A DNA stretch of 6,503 nt from Bacteroidota bacterium (GTDB lineage Bacteria; Bacteroidota; Bacteroidia; JAADEI01): contig WFXT01000062.1 of NCBI GenBank assembly GCA_015490475.1, positions 1 to 6,503 of the forward strand, written 5' to 3'. How positions within the stretch are numbered: the first letter of the stretch is position 1; every line of letters starts with the position of its first letter. Position numbers and translations under genes: made by a program. This document shows positions 1-6,273 of this stretch, piece after piece. The notes below the pieces were generated by a model, which had not been told where the DNA came from, searched no databases, and saw only the letters and a program-made list of their open reading frames with translations.

Positions 1-251
1 AGAATGCTTAGAGGATATTGTTTTCGTAGCTGTTTTATTAGAGTCAGTCGTCGTCCTATTCCTCCCTTACCATTTTTTAATGGTTCAAAATGGCTGTGCC
101 AATCATTTGTGTGTAATATGGCTAATGGTTCTGTTGGGGCAGGCAAGCAAGAAGGTAGCCATAGGGGTAGAGTAGAGGAGCCAAGCAAAAATTGAATAGT
201 TTTTCGTCTGCCAATATCAATCCGGTATTTCAAATCCTTTTCGGAATGCAT
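1..251 (-). CDS. Metallophosphatase, catalytic half of a split 5'-nucleotidase (partial, N-terminal 83 aa)
   Basis: This is the N-terminal part of a calcineurin-like metallophosphoesterase of the UshA/5'-nucleotidase family, which hydrolyses nucleotides or related phosphate esters outside the cytoplasm. The reading frame opens at an ATG at 251 and runs off the window edge. Residues 45-54 read ILHTNDWHSH, the first metal-binding block of the family; Asp50 and His52 match the ligands in the NDxH motif of UshA. It is followed by GGIGRR (63-68), matching the conserved GG-x-x-RR block, and a helix-like LIKQLRKQYP. Residues 15-35 resemble a twin-arginine signal: Arg15-Arg16, then a hydrophobic stretch, ending in LPSC, which could be a lipobox around Cys35. 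The gene starts 35 nt inside the preceding gene for the C-terminal domain. The start is less certain than the frame: in-frame TTG (233) and ATT codons lie nearer the RR pair, but ATG 251 is the only ATG, with GAGAG just before it. The family call is firm; the substrate is unknown. Confidence 0.87.
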   Translation of the reverse strand, partial: MHSEKDLKYRIDIGRRKTIQFLLGSSTLPLWLPSCLPAPTEPLAILHTNDWHSHFEPLKNGKGGIGRRLTLIKQLRKQYPLSI

Positions 252-849
252 CTCTCAACAGAAGATTTTGCAAAGGGACAAAATCAAATCTTTTAAGGAA
301 TGGCAGGTCATCACCACCGGTAGCAAGGTAATCAGATAATACAACTAAACAGCAGGAATCACATTTCCGGTAATAGACTTTTGCATACCAACCTCGTGAT
401 TGAATTATGTTTATCAGGGAGTCAAAAGTGCTTTGTGGTAGACATTGCATAACAACCATGTTCTCAAAAGGCATTATTTTGTAAAGGTCTTTCAGCAGTA
501 GTGGACCTGCATTCAAACAGGACACTCTTATTCCTCCTTTATTTTGCACTATCAGTGCTGGGGAGTCAGAGAGCAAAGGCAAGACAGCCTGTTCAAATTG
601 CCTTATTATAAGATGTCCCAAAGAGTCATCTTTACAATAGGTCGCTTTTAACAGAGTTACTGTGTCGTTCAATGCCTTGTTAATACTGTCGGCAAATGGT
701 TGCAACCATTCCACAATCGTTGAATCTGCTTTTAATGTTGAATCTACAAGAATAACTTTACCATCAACATATTCTAACTGCTCTGTGCAGCCCGACAACA
801 AAATCAGAAGACTAAAAGTGACGATACCGAAGGTCCTCAACTTCTTCAT
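217..849 (-). CDS. 5'-nucleotidase C-terminal domain lipoprotein
   Basis: This 210-aa protein is a stand-alone 5'-nucleotidase C-terminal domain, the part that binds and positions the nucleoside in UshA-like enzymes. Residues 1-21 are a lipoprotein signal ending in the lipobox LSGC, so it should be lipidated on Cys21 and face the periplasm or the cell surface. Conserved blocks follow in order: SLGHLI (76-81, like the family's LGNLI), NKGGIR (103-108), a DLYKIMPFEN block (121-130), and DYLATGGDD (173-181). Compared with E. coli UshA, Arg108, Phe127, Asn130 and Asp180 occupy the places of Arg410, Phe429, Asn431 and Asp504, while Tyr174 replaces the stacking Phe498. There is no metallophosphatase domain; that half is the next gene, which starts within this one. 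The start overlaps the end of the foldase gene by 38 nt, and ATG 849 gives a complete signal peptide. Six cysteines besides Cys21, including CDSCC at 163-167, are unusual. Without its partner the domain should not be catalytic. Confidence 0.9.
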   Translation of the reverse strand: MKKLRTFGIVTFSLLILLSGCTEQLEYVDGKVILVDSTLKADSTIVEWLQPFADSINKALNDTVTLLKATYCKDDSLGHLIIRQFEQAVLPLLSDSPALIVQNKGGIRVSCLNAGPLLLKDLYKIMPFENMVVMQCLPQSTFDSLINIIQSRGWYAKVYYRKCDSCCLVVLSDYLATGGDDLPFLKRFDFVPLQNLLLRDAFRKGFEIPD

Positions 850-2914
850 AGTAAGACAGTGCTCTTAACCAGTTCTGTTGAACTCTAACATTCCACGAAT
901 TCAAAAGTTGTTGCCTGTAAATATCAATTGAGAAATCCTGTGGCACATCAATATTTTCAACTTTAGCTTTTATTAGACCATTATCTCCCAGCACAATAGG
1001 TATCTCACTTCCGGGACTTACTCCAAATGCTGCTCCTATAAATTTACGTTCCATGCCAACACCAGGAACAAAATCTTGCTGAAACGAAAAGGTTGCACTT
1101 TGGATTGGCATTTCCGTCAGTGTGGAAAAGTCTTCAAGGCTTTTGGCAGTTCTGAGCCTCTTCATCAAGATAGCCTGTTTCTTGATGTTTATTAATCTCT
1201 GACGAGCCATCTCTCTTATGTCTTCATCTGGTATTTCTCCTTTTTCGTATGCTTTGTGCAAGTAGGCTACTACAAACGCTTTGTCCAATTCCAGAACATC
1301 TGAAAGGTCCCCTTCATCGTTTAAGAATGCCCAACGCACTAATGGTCTGGCATACCCCAAGCCCATGATATTAAATTGTTCTGGGAATAGACGTGCTTTG
1401 AGAGGGTTGTAACCTTCTCTCTGGGCAATTTGGATGAAAGAATCAGGATTTTCGCTTACAGTAGTGTAGAATTGGCTTGCCTCGTTCAGGATTTCGGATA
1501 GCGTTTCATCGCTTACTGTAATGAACCTTACAATAGTACCTACTTTAACACCTTCCTTTATGTTTGCAAAGTTCTCAATTTTTATAAGATGAAGCCCTGC
1601 ACGGCTTTCTGCTATAAACATATCACCCGGTTGACGTCCTTTGTAAAGGATTTCATTTCGCAATTCTGGGAACAGAACATTTGCAGTTACCCATCCTACA
1701 TACCCTCCTTGTTGGGCACTGCCGGGGTCCTGCGAAAACTTAACAGCAAGGCTGTCAAAAGGAACTTCCCCTGTGCCTAACGCTTCCATTATGCTATCTA
1801 ATAACTCTCTGGCTCGTTCACGCTGACTTTGAGAAATGGCTTGAATGAAAATTTGCCTGAATTCCACCGAGTCAGGCACTTCCTTCCTGTCAATGATTTT
1901 GTGGGCAATGTATGCAGGTTGGTCGCCTATCATGTCCACATAAGGACCTATAATTGTTCCAACGGGAAGCACAAAGAAAGAATCAGTATATAATGAATTT
2001 CCAAGATGTTCCTTGTGGAAATACCTATCATCCCAACCCTGTTCCGAGCATCGCCTTATAAAGTCTGCCTCTTCCTCTGGTGGAATGTCTTTCCACTGTT
2101 TTAAGCATTCGTTGATTGTTTCCAGAGCAAGAACGGAATCTCTTTTATACGGCACTATTGGGAAAGCAACGTAATACACATACCTCATTGGGGTTCGCAA
2201 AGCAAATTCTCTGAATTTGTCCTGAATGAAATCATTGAGTTCTTCTTCCGTGTAGGAGACGCTATCATCTGGTATTACGGAATAAGGGACAAAAACCACC
2301 TGTGCTGTTGCCCGAGAGAGTGCTTCCACCTGTGCTTCCTGAGCAAACCATGCAGGAACATGCCACCCTTTGGTTACAGAACCAACATATTTCTGTCTTA
2401 TCAGGTCATAGTATATTAAATCACGTAAATGATTCCAATATTCTGCCTCTCTGCTCTCTGGGTTTTGTTGGATGTATGCAAGGAAATTTTGAACAAATTG
2501 AGGATTGTAAATACCTGTTTGGGGGTCAGTAAATTGTTGCCTGATTAAGGGATGCGGATTGTCAGATGTGAGGGCATAACTTAATTCTTCTTCTGTGACA
2601 TCAATACCCATTTCCTGAAGGCGAGGTTTAATGAGTTTTTCCAGAAGCAGGATTTCCCATGCGTTCTGATGAATTTGTTCTTCCATTTCAAGGGGCACTT
2701 CGCCCTGAAAGAACCTGAACCTTTCCTTCACTTTGTCAAGTATTGTTTGATATTCTACAATGGAAATCTCTTCTCCATCAATTATTGCAACTGTATCATC
2801 CTGTCCCATAAAGGACGTTCTCAATGCATCCATTAGCACAAATAAGCCCATTGCAACACCTATCATCACGACTACAAGACCAGCCCGTTTTCTCAGTTTA
2901 CCTATTACTGCCAT
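812..2914 (-). CDS. Membrane-anchored SurA-N/parvulin peptidyl-prolyl isomerase (PpiD-like)
   Basis: This 700-aa protein is a PpiD/SurA-like periplasmic foldase. It starts with MAVIGKLRKR, a basic cytoplasmic tail typical of Bacteroidota homologues, followed by one membrane helix at about residues 11-30; the rest should lie in the periplasm. Residues of about 40-200 form the SurA-type N-terminal helical chaperone region. A parvulin domain spans about 347-448, with the QDPGSAQQGGYVGWV block at 395-409 and the closing GLHLIKI at 440-446. The usual first-strand histidine (x-HILI) is replaced here: residues 353-357 read RQIFI, so Gln354 stands where His is expected, while His442 is kept. The remaining residues, about 450-700, look like the helical and degenerate C-terminal part of PpiD-like proteins. 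The length fits Bacteroidota homologues. Its likely role is helping exported or outer-membrane proteins fold. A 78-nt gap with a candidate -7 box precedes it, and its end overlaps the nucleotidase lipoprotein gene. The family is clear; catalytic activity is uncertain. Confidence 0.9.
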   Translation of the reverse strand: MAVIGKLRKRAGLVVVMIGVAMGLFVLMDALRTSFMGQDDTVAIIDGEEISIVEYQTILDKVKERFRFFQGEVPLEMEEQIHQNAWEILLLEKLIKPRLQEMGIDVTEEELSYALTSDNPHPLIRQQFTDPQTGIYNPQFVQNFLAYIQQNPESREAEYWNHLRDLIYYDLIRQKYVGSVTKGWHVPAWFAQEAQVEALSRATAQVVFVPYSVIPDDSVSYTEEELNDFIQDKFREFALRTPMRYVYYVAFPIVPYKRDSVLALETINECLKQWKDIPPEEEADFIRRCSEQGWDDRYFHKEHLGNSLYTDSFFVLPVGTIIGPYVDMIGDQPAYIAHKIIDRKEVPDSVEFRQIFIQAISQSQRERARELLDSIMEALGTGEVPFDSLAVKFSQDPGSAQQGGYVGWVTANVLFPELRNEILYKGRQPGDMFIAESRAGLHLIKIENFANIKEGVKVGTIVRFITVSDETLSEILNEASQFYTTVSENPDSFIQIAQREGYNPLKARLFPEQFNIMGLGYARPLVRWAFLNDEGDLSDVLELDKAFVVAYLHKAYEKGEIPDEDIREMARQRLINIKKQAILMKRLRTAKSLEDFSTLTEMPIQSATFSFQQDFVPGVGMERKFIGAAFGVSPGSEIPIVLGDNGLIKAKVENIDVPQDFSIDIYRQQLLNSWNVRVQQNWLRALSYYEEVEDLRYRHF

Positions 2915-2933
2915 ACCCTAAAAATTGTTATTG

Positions 2934-2941
2934 CAAACCTA
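2934..2941 (-). promoter_or_regulatory. Candidate Bacteroidota -7 box for the foldase gene
   Basis: The minus strand reads TAGGTTTG, an exact match to the Bacteroidota -7 consensus TAnnTTTG, ending 19 nt before the foldase ATG. No TTTG or TTG -33 element is found 17-23 nt upstream, so this is a half-supported promoter. A 10-bp palindrome, CATTTAAATG (2950-2959), sits 8 nt upstream of the box, between the expected -33 and -7 positions. The rest of the 78-nt gap (2915-2992) holds no convincing terminator; the best stem is only about four base pairs (CAGG/CCTG, 2967-2980). If real, the site would let the foldase and nucleotidase genes be transcribed apart from the lipoprotein/barrel pair. Confidence 0.35.
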
Positions 2942-2992
2942 TGAAGATTCATTTAAATGGAGGACTCAGGGGATGACCTGTCTGTTGCTAAT

Positions 2993-4303
2993 TCAGAATT
3001 TAGGAAGCACTATTTGCTGGACTTTCTTATTAAAAGCAGGGTCTGTCATATACCTGATACCTACAGTAGCGTGAGCAGAGCGGGCAAACTTAGGAGCGAC
3101 CAAGCCGAGAATATTATCAGAACTAAAGCGTATTTCCAATCTGGGGGAAATGTGAATCAAAGCAGATATTCCAAGGTTGTATGGATACCTGAATTTATAG
3201 GCATAATAGATGGACATAATCAAGAAGGAGTTTATTTGCTTGCTTATTCCAAATGATGCTAATATTTCCGCCCATTTCCATTTCATCAATTGTAGGTCTG
3301 CCCACAAATGTGTTGACCTGTCTAATTGATAGGACAAACCTGTTCCAACTATGAGAGGCGATGGTATGCTTTTCTTTTCAACAGGTAAAGTGTCCACATT
3401 GACCAGACTACGCACTGAGTCAACTACTGCATCAAGATTCAGCGTGTCGTATAAAATAGTTTTAATAGTTAGGTCGTTTAGTGCAGTGCCTGTGTATGTT
3501 GAATTAGAAGTAATTTTAAGAATCTGTGTTGATTGTTGCGGGATAGTTATAAAGCCGACATTGGAAAAGTGGGCATACAGGAACAATTCTGCGATAGGTT
3601 GATAGGCAATTCCGCCAGAGAAGGCTATTCCACGAGGTGACATACCCAAGTTGTTGCCCTGCAGAAACTCATAATTTAACCGCAATCTTAGAGTATCAAT
3701 GTAGTAAGAAGTGAATATTTCACCTTCATTTGATAGGGTATAGAAAACGCTATTAGGCATGATTATAGAGGTGGCAAAGCCAACAGTGAAAACAGAGAAT
3801 TGTCTCGTTATCCCTATGGATAGCGAATAATACTTCAAAAAGTTAAAAGAGGCATCAAGTTTTTTGGTTTCTCCTCTATAAGGGGCGTTTCCATACCACA
3901 AAACTTCAAGAAGGTCTCGGGAAACATAACTCTGCAAAAAGATATTGTATCCAAAATCAACATTTAATTGCCAATGGGGTTTAAATTGCCACATAACTTT
4001 GAGAGGAGAAAGTTTTACTGCACCATTTAGATAATTCCTGTCAATTATCTTATTTATCGCAGATGACACTGTCAAGTCATAAGTTCCTTCAACGGAATCA
4101 GAAGGTTTTATAACATCACGATACACGATATTTGAGGAGACGAAGCCACCATAAACCTCTGACCGTAACTCTATCTTATATTGTGAAAAGAATATAGGGG
4201 TAGGATACCAGCCCAGATAGGCAGGAGGACGCCATTCAATTGCTTCCTGCCCAGCACACCAAACACTAATACTCAATAACAGTCCTGCTCTTAACACCCG
4301 CAT
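2993..4303 (-). CDS. DUF5723-like outer-membrane beta-barrel protein
   Basis: This 436-aa protein looks like an outer-membrane beta-barrel of the DUF5723 type found in Bacteroidota; its function is unknown. Residues 1-18 are a Sec signal (basic start, hydrophobic core, CAG then QEA). The rest is rich in alternating hydrophobic and aromatic strands with Tyr/Phe/Trp, as in porin-like barrels. Family-like landmarks are a G-x-A-x-x-G-G-x-x-Y block at 225-234 followed by VGFI (249-252), a strand with THLWADLQLMKW at 331-342, and near the C-terminus RFSSDNILGLVAPKFARSA (392-410) followed by GIRY. The chain ends in Phe, as many barrels do. The start chosen is ATG 4303; a TTG nine bases further upstream is in frame but adds nothing to the signal peptide. 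The gene begins 38 nt inside the upstream lipoprotein gene, so the two are probably translated together and may form a barrel/lipoprotein pair. The barrel nature is well supported; the DUF number is recalled from pattern and not searched. Confidence 0.8.
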   Translation of the reverse strand: MRVLRAGLLLSISVWCAGQEAIEWRPPAYLGWYPTPIFFSQYKIELRSEVYGGFVSSNIVYRDVIKPSDSVEGTYDLTVSSAINKIIDRNYLNGAVKLSPLKVMWQFKPHWQLNVDFGYNIFLQSYVSRDLLEVLWYGNAPYRGETKKLDASFNFLKYYSLSIGITRQFSVFTVGFATSIIMPNSVFYTLSNEGEIFTSYYIDTLRLRLNYEFLQGNNLGMSPRGIAFSGGIAYQPIAELFLYAHFSNVGFITIPQQSTQILKITSNSTYTGTALNDLTIKTILYDTLNLDAVVDSVRSLVNVDTLPVEKKSIPSPLIVGTGLSYQLDRSTHLWADLQLMKWKWAEILASFGISKQINSFLIMSIYYAYKFRYPYNLGISALIHISPRLEIRFSSDNILGLVAPKFARSAHATVGIRYMTDPAFNKKVQQIVLPKF

Positions 4304-6224
4304 GGATCTCAAAATATTGTGAAGATTTTATGGTTATTTGAGGATTGCCGTCTGGTGAGTCAAAAATTCCAGTTATGATTACTCTTTTGTCGCCTTTTAA
4401 TCTTTGAATAGCATCTTCATTTAAATATACCTCTGTTATTAGCCTGTTTTCTTGAGTGGTATTAGGAGGAATTGTTATTACTGCAATTGTATCTGTTGGA
4501 AGGGAGGCAGATAGTATGAAAACTTTAGTTTTTAAAGGAAAATAATTGGTGGCAGTGATGTAAAGTGTTGCTTCCTTGGTGTTTTCAAGAATGTCTGCTT
4601 GCAAAATGGTTGTGTCAGAAGCAATAAGTCCAGAAACACTTCCTTTAAAAGGCAGTGCCAGAGAAGAAACTACCTCTACAGACTGGTTGTTTTCCAACAC
4701 TTTTACTGTGTCATCAAAGATTAAAATGTGTTCTGAATATGCAAGATCTGGCTGGTTATTAACAAAGGTCTTGATGTTGCTGTTGTTTACGTCAAATAGA
4801 AAACTCTGAGCAGTAAAGTTGTCCATTGGAGCAGGGTCTAAGATTATAAATTGACCAACGTATGGACTAATTAAATAGTCGCCATTAGAATTGATAATGT
4901 TGCTTATTGAGGAAGTGACTTTGCACATCAATCTGTTGATAAAATTAGTTTCCATGTAGGGTTCCATAAATTCGGCGTTGCCCTGCGTTTTAGCAAAGAA
5001 AGGTATTGGCATTGTGTCAACAAGGCTCAATTCATTAATTGCTGGCATAAAGGAGCCACTTTTGAGGCTTTTGATGTCAAGGGCTAAGTAAAATAGTGCG
5101 GTATCTCTTGAGTAATATAATCCATTGGGAGATGATGAGGAGATTTTTATTTCAGCGGGTAAAGTGCTTGGAAATGGAAATATCCATTGAGTATTTGAAA
5201 CGTTTATTCTGTTGTTCGTCTTGTCTGTTGCATAAAAGTTTAGAGGTTGACCATTTGCTTTTACTGACGGAAGTGTAATGTTGAATTCAATATCAACACA
5301 TGAGAAGCATTGAGGTTGCATTCTCAATTCACCATCAACAACATTAAGGCGAAACAAAGGATGCGGAGCAATAGTAAATTGGGTGGCACCTATCATAAGA
5401 TTCTGAAATTGTCCTTTTATTCCACTTAGTTTTGTCTGTGATAGTTCAAGTTTAATGCTTATGCCCTGATTGGCTGTGTCAACCATTGCAAACACCTCAG
5501 GAGCATAAATATTGTAAAACTCTATCTTTAATGGGAGCGTTACTCTTTTGTTTATTAAGTTGAATTGGTAGGAAAACACAGTTCCTGATGCCAAAGATTG
5601 TACGTATATGGGAGAATCAATAATGGAAATCCCACTTGCGTCAATTATGTCAATAAAGGCAGAAAAAGTATAAGGCAAAACATTTGTTACGTTTAGCGTA
5701 AGGATTCCAGATGATATGTGAATAAAATTGACGTTTTCAAGTTGTGAAAAGCCATTAAGCACATTGTTTAGTGATTTTTCATTATTCAAACTGGGTAGCA
5801 TTGTTGTAGAGCCATGATTGTTCCAGATGCTATCCCTAATATGTGTAGTAAAATCATCGCTAAATTTTCCAAAGGATATGAAAGTAGAGGAAGTAGAAAA
5901 GGGAATGATTATGTCGCCTAAGAGTATGTTGTTTGTTTTCCATGGTTTAAAGAACATACTATCCAATAAGTTAACATTTTTTCCTTTGCTTTCGTAAATA
6001 ACTGTTATGACTTGAGAAGAATCAATGACGACAGAACTTGCTTTGAGCCAGTCATAGGCTATGTCAGAACCAGTCACTTTTGAGTAGAAGAGAGGAATAC
6101 CAATTTCTGGAGTCCATGCTTGTTTATTGAGATTTTCAAGTTCTTTACGGCATGAAAAGAGAATGATAATGGTCCAAAGAAGTGTTACAACCTTAAAACC
6201 AACGTTGTGTCGTTTATTTGCCAT
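4266..6224 (-). CDS. Large lipoprotein of unknown function, partner of the DUF5723-like barrel
   Basis: I do not recognise a named family for this 652-aa protein. ATG 6224 gives a clear lipoprotein signal: basic start (NKRH), hydrophobic residues 12-23, and lipobox LFSC with Cys25 as the lipidated residue. The frame is open to an ATG at 6350, but that start would bury the signal peptide behind 42 extra residues and overlap the rsgA end, so it is rejected. The mature part opens with a WTPEIGIPLFYSKVTGSDI block (37-55), resembling the N-terminus of large Bacteroidota lipoproteins (proline-rich 'PE-x-x-x-PL' followed by an acidic stretch). The rest is mostly predicted beta strand, rich in Ser, Thr, Asn and Ile, with no transmembrane segment, no enzyme motif and no obvious internal repeat. 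A CFSC pair lies at 306-309. The C-terminal part (about 596-645) again looks like a beta domain. The gene overlaps the barrel gene by 38 nt. A surface or periplasmic partner of that barrel is the best inference. Confidence 0.85.
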   Translation of the reverse strand: MANKRHNVGFKVVTLLWTIIILFSCRKELENLNKQAWTPEIGIPLFYSKVTGSDIAYDWLKASSVVIDSSQVITVIYESKGKNVNLLDSMFFKPWKTNNILLGDIIIPFSTSSTFISFGKFSDDFTTHIRDSIWNNHGSTTMLPSLNNEKSLNNVLNGFSQLENVNFIHISSGILTLNVTNVLPYTFSAFIDIIDASGISIIDSPIYVQSLASGTVFSYQFNLINKRVTLPLKIEFYNIYAPEVFAMVDTANQGISIKLELSQTKLSGIKGQFQNLMIGATQFTIAPHPLFRLNVVDGELRMQPQCFSCVDIEFNITLPSVKANGQPLNFYATDKTNNRINVSNTQWIFPFPSTLPAEIKISSSSPNGLYYSRDTALFYLALDIKSLKSGSFMPAINELSLVDTMPIPFFAKTQGNAEFMEPYMETNFINRLMCKVTSSISNIINSNGDYLISPYVGQFIILDPAPMDNFTAQSFLFDVNNSNIKTFVNNQPDLAYSEHILIFDDTVKVLENNQSVEVVSSLALPFKGSVSGLIASDTTILQADILENTKEATLYITATNYFPLKTKVFILSASLPTDTIAVITIPPNTTQENRLITEVYLNEDAIQRLKGDKRVIITGIFDSPDGNPQITIKSSQYFEIHAGVKSRTVIEY

Positions 6225-6235
6225 ATCTTTCAAAA

Positions 6236-6261
6236 ACGTAAAATTACGTGCATTTGCAAAT
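6236..6261. repeat. Two adjacent palindromes between rsgA and the lipoprotein gene
   Basis: The plus strand holds ACGTAA-AA-TTACGT at 6236-6249, a perfect 6-bp dyad with a 2-bp spacer, and two bases later ATTTGCAAAT at 6252-6261, a perfect 10-bp palindrome. The first dyad covers the candidate -7 box; the second lies between the -33 and -7 elements. The symmetry is seen directly. That they bind a regulator is inference, and short AT-rich palindromes also arise by chance. Confidence 0.35.
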
Positions 6262-6269
6262 AAATCAAA
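6239..6269 (-). promoter_or_regulatory. Candidate Bacteroidota promoter for the lipoprotein gene
   Basis: On the minus strand a TTTG (6269-6266) is followed after 19 nt by TAATTTTA (6246-6239), which matches the Bacteroidota -7 consensus TAnnTTTG at all but the last base. The spacing is what -33/-7 pairs of this phylum use. A start site would fall about 7 nt past the box, near 6232, leaving a very short leader before ATG 6224. The -33 part begins just after the rsgA stop codon. Read-through from rsgA is the alternative, since no terminator is visible. Confidence 0.4.
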
Positions 6270-6273
6270 ACTC

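Noticed and set aside
4..195. Plus-strand open frame of 63 codons
   Set aside because: It is antisense to the metallophosphatase, whose HTND and GGIGRR blocks on the minus strand are unmistakable.
2967..2980. Stem-loop CAGG/CCTG after the barrel gene as a terminator
   Set aside because: The stem is only about four base pairs and no T-run follows on the minus strand.
2957..3256. Plus-strand open frame of 99 codons
   Set aside because: It lies almost wholly antisense to the 3' end of the barrel gene, has no recognisable domain, and is typical of chance open frames opposite AT-rich genes.
4304..4312. TTG at 4312 as the start of the barrel gene
   Set aside because: ATG 4303 gives a normal signal peptide; the TTG adds only three residues and a longer overlap.
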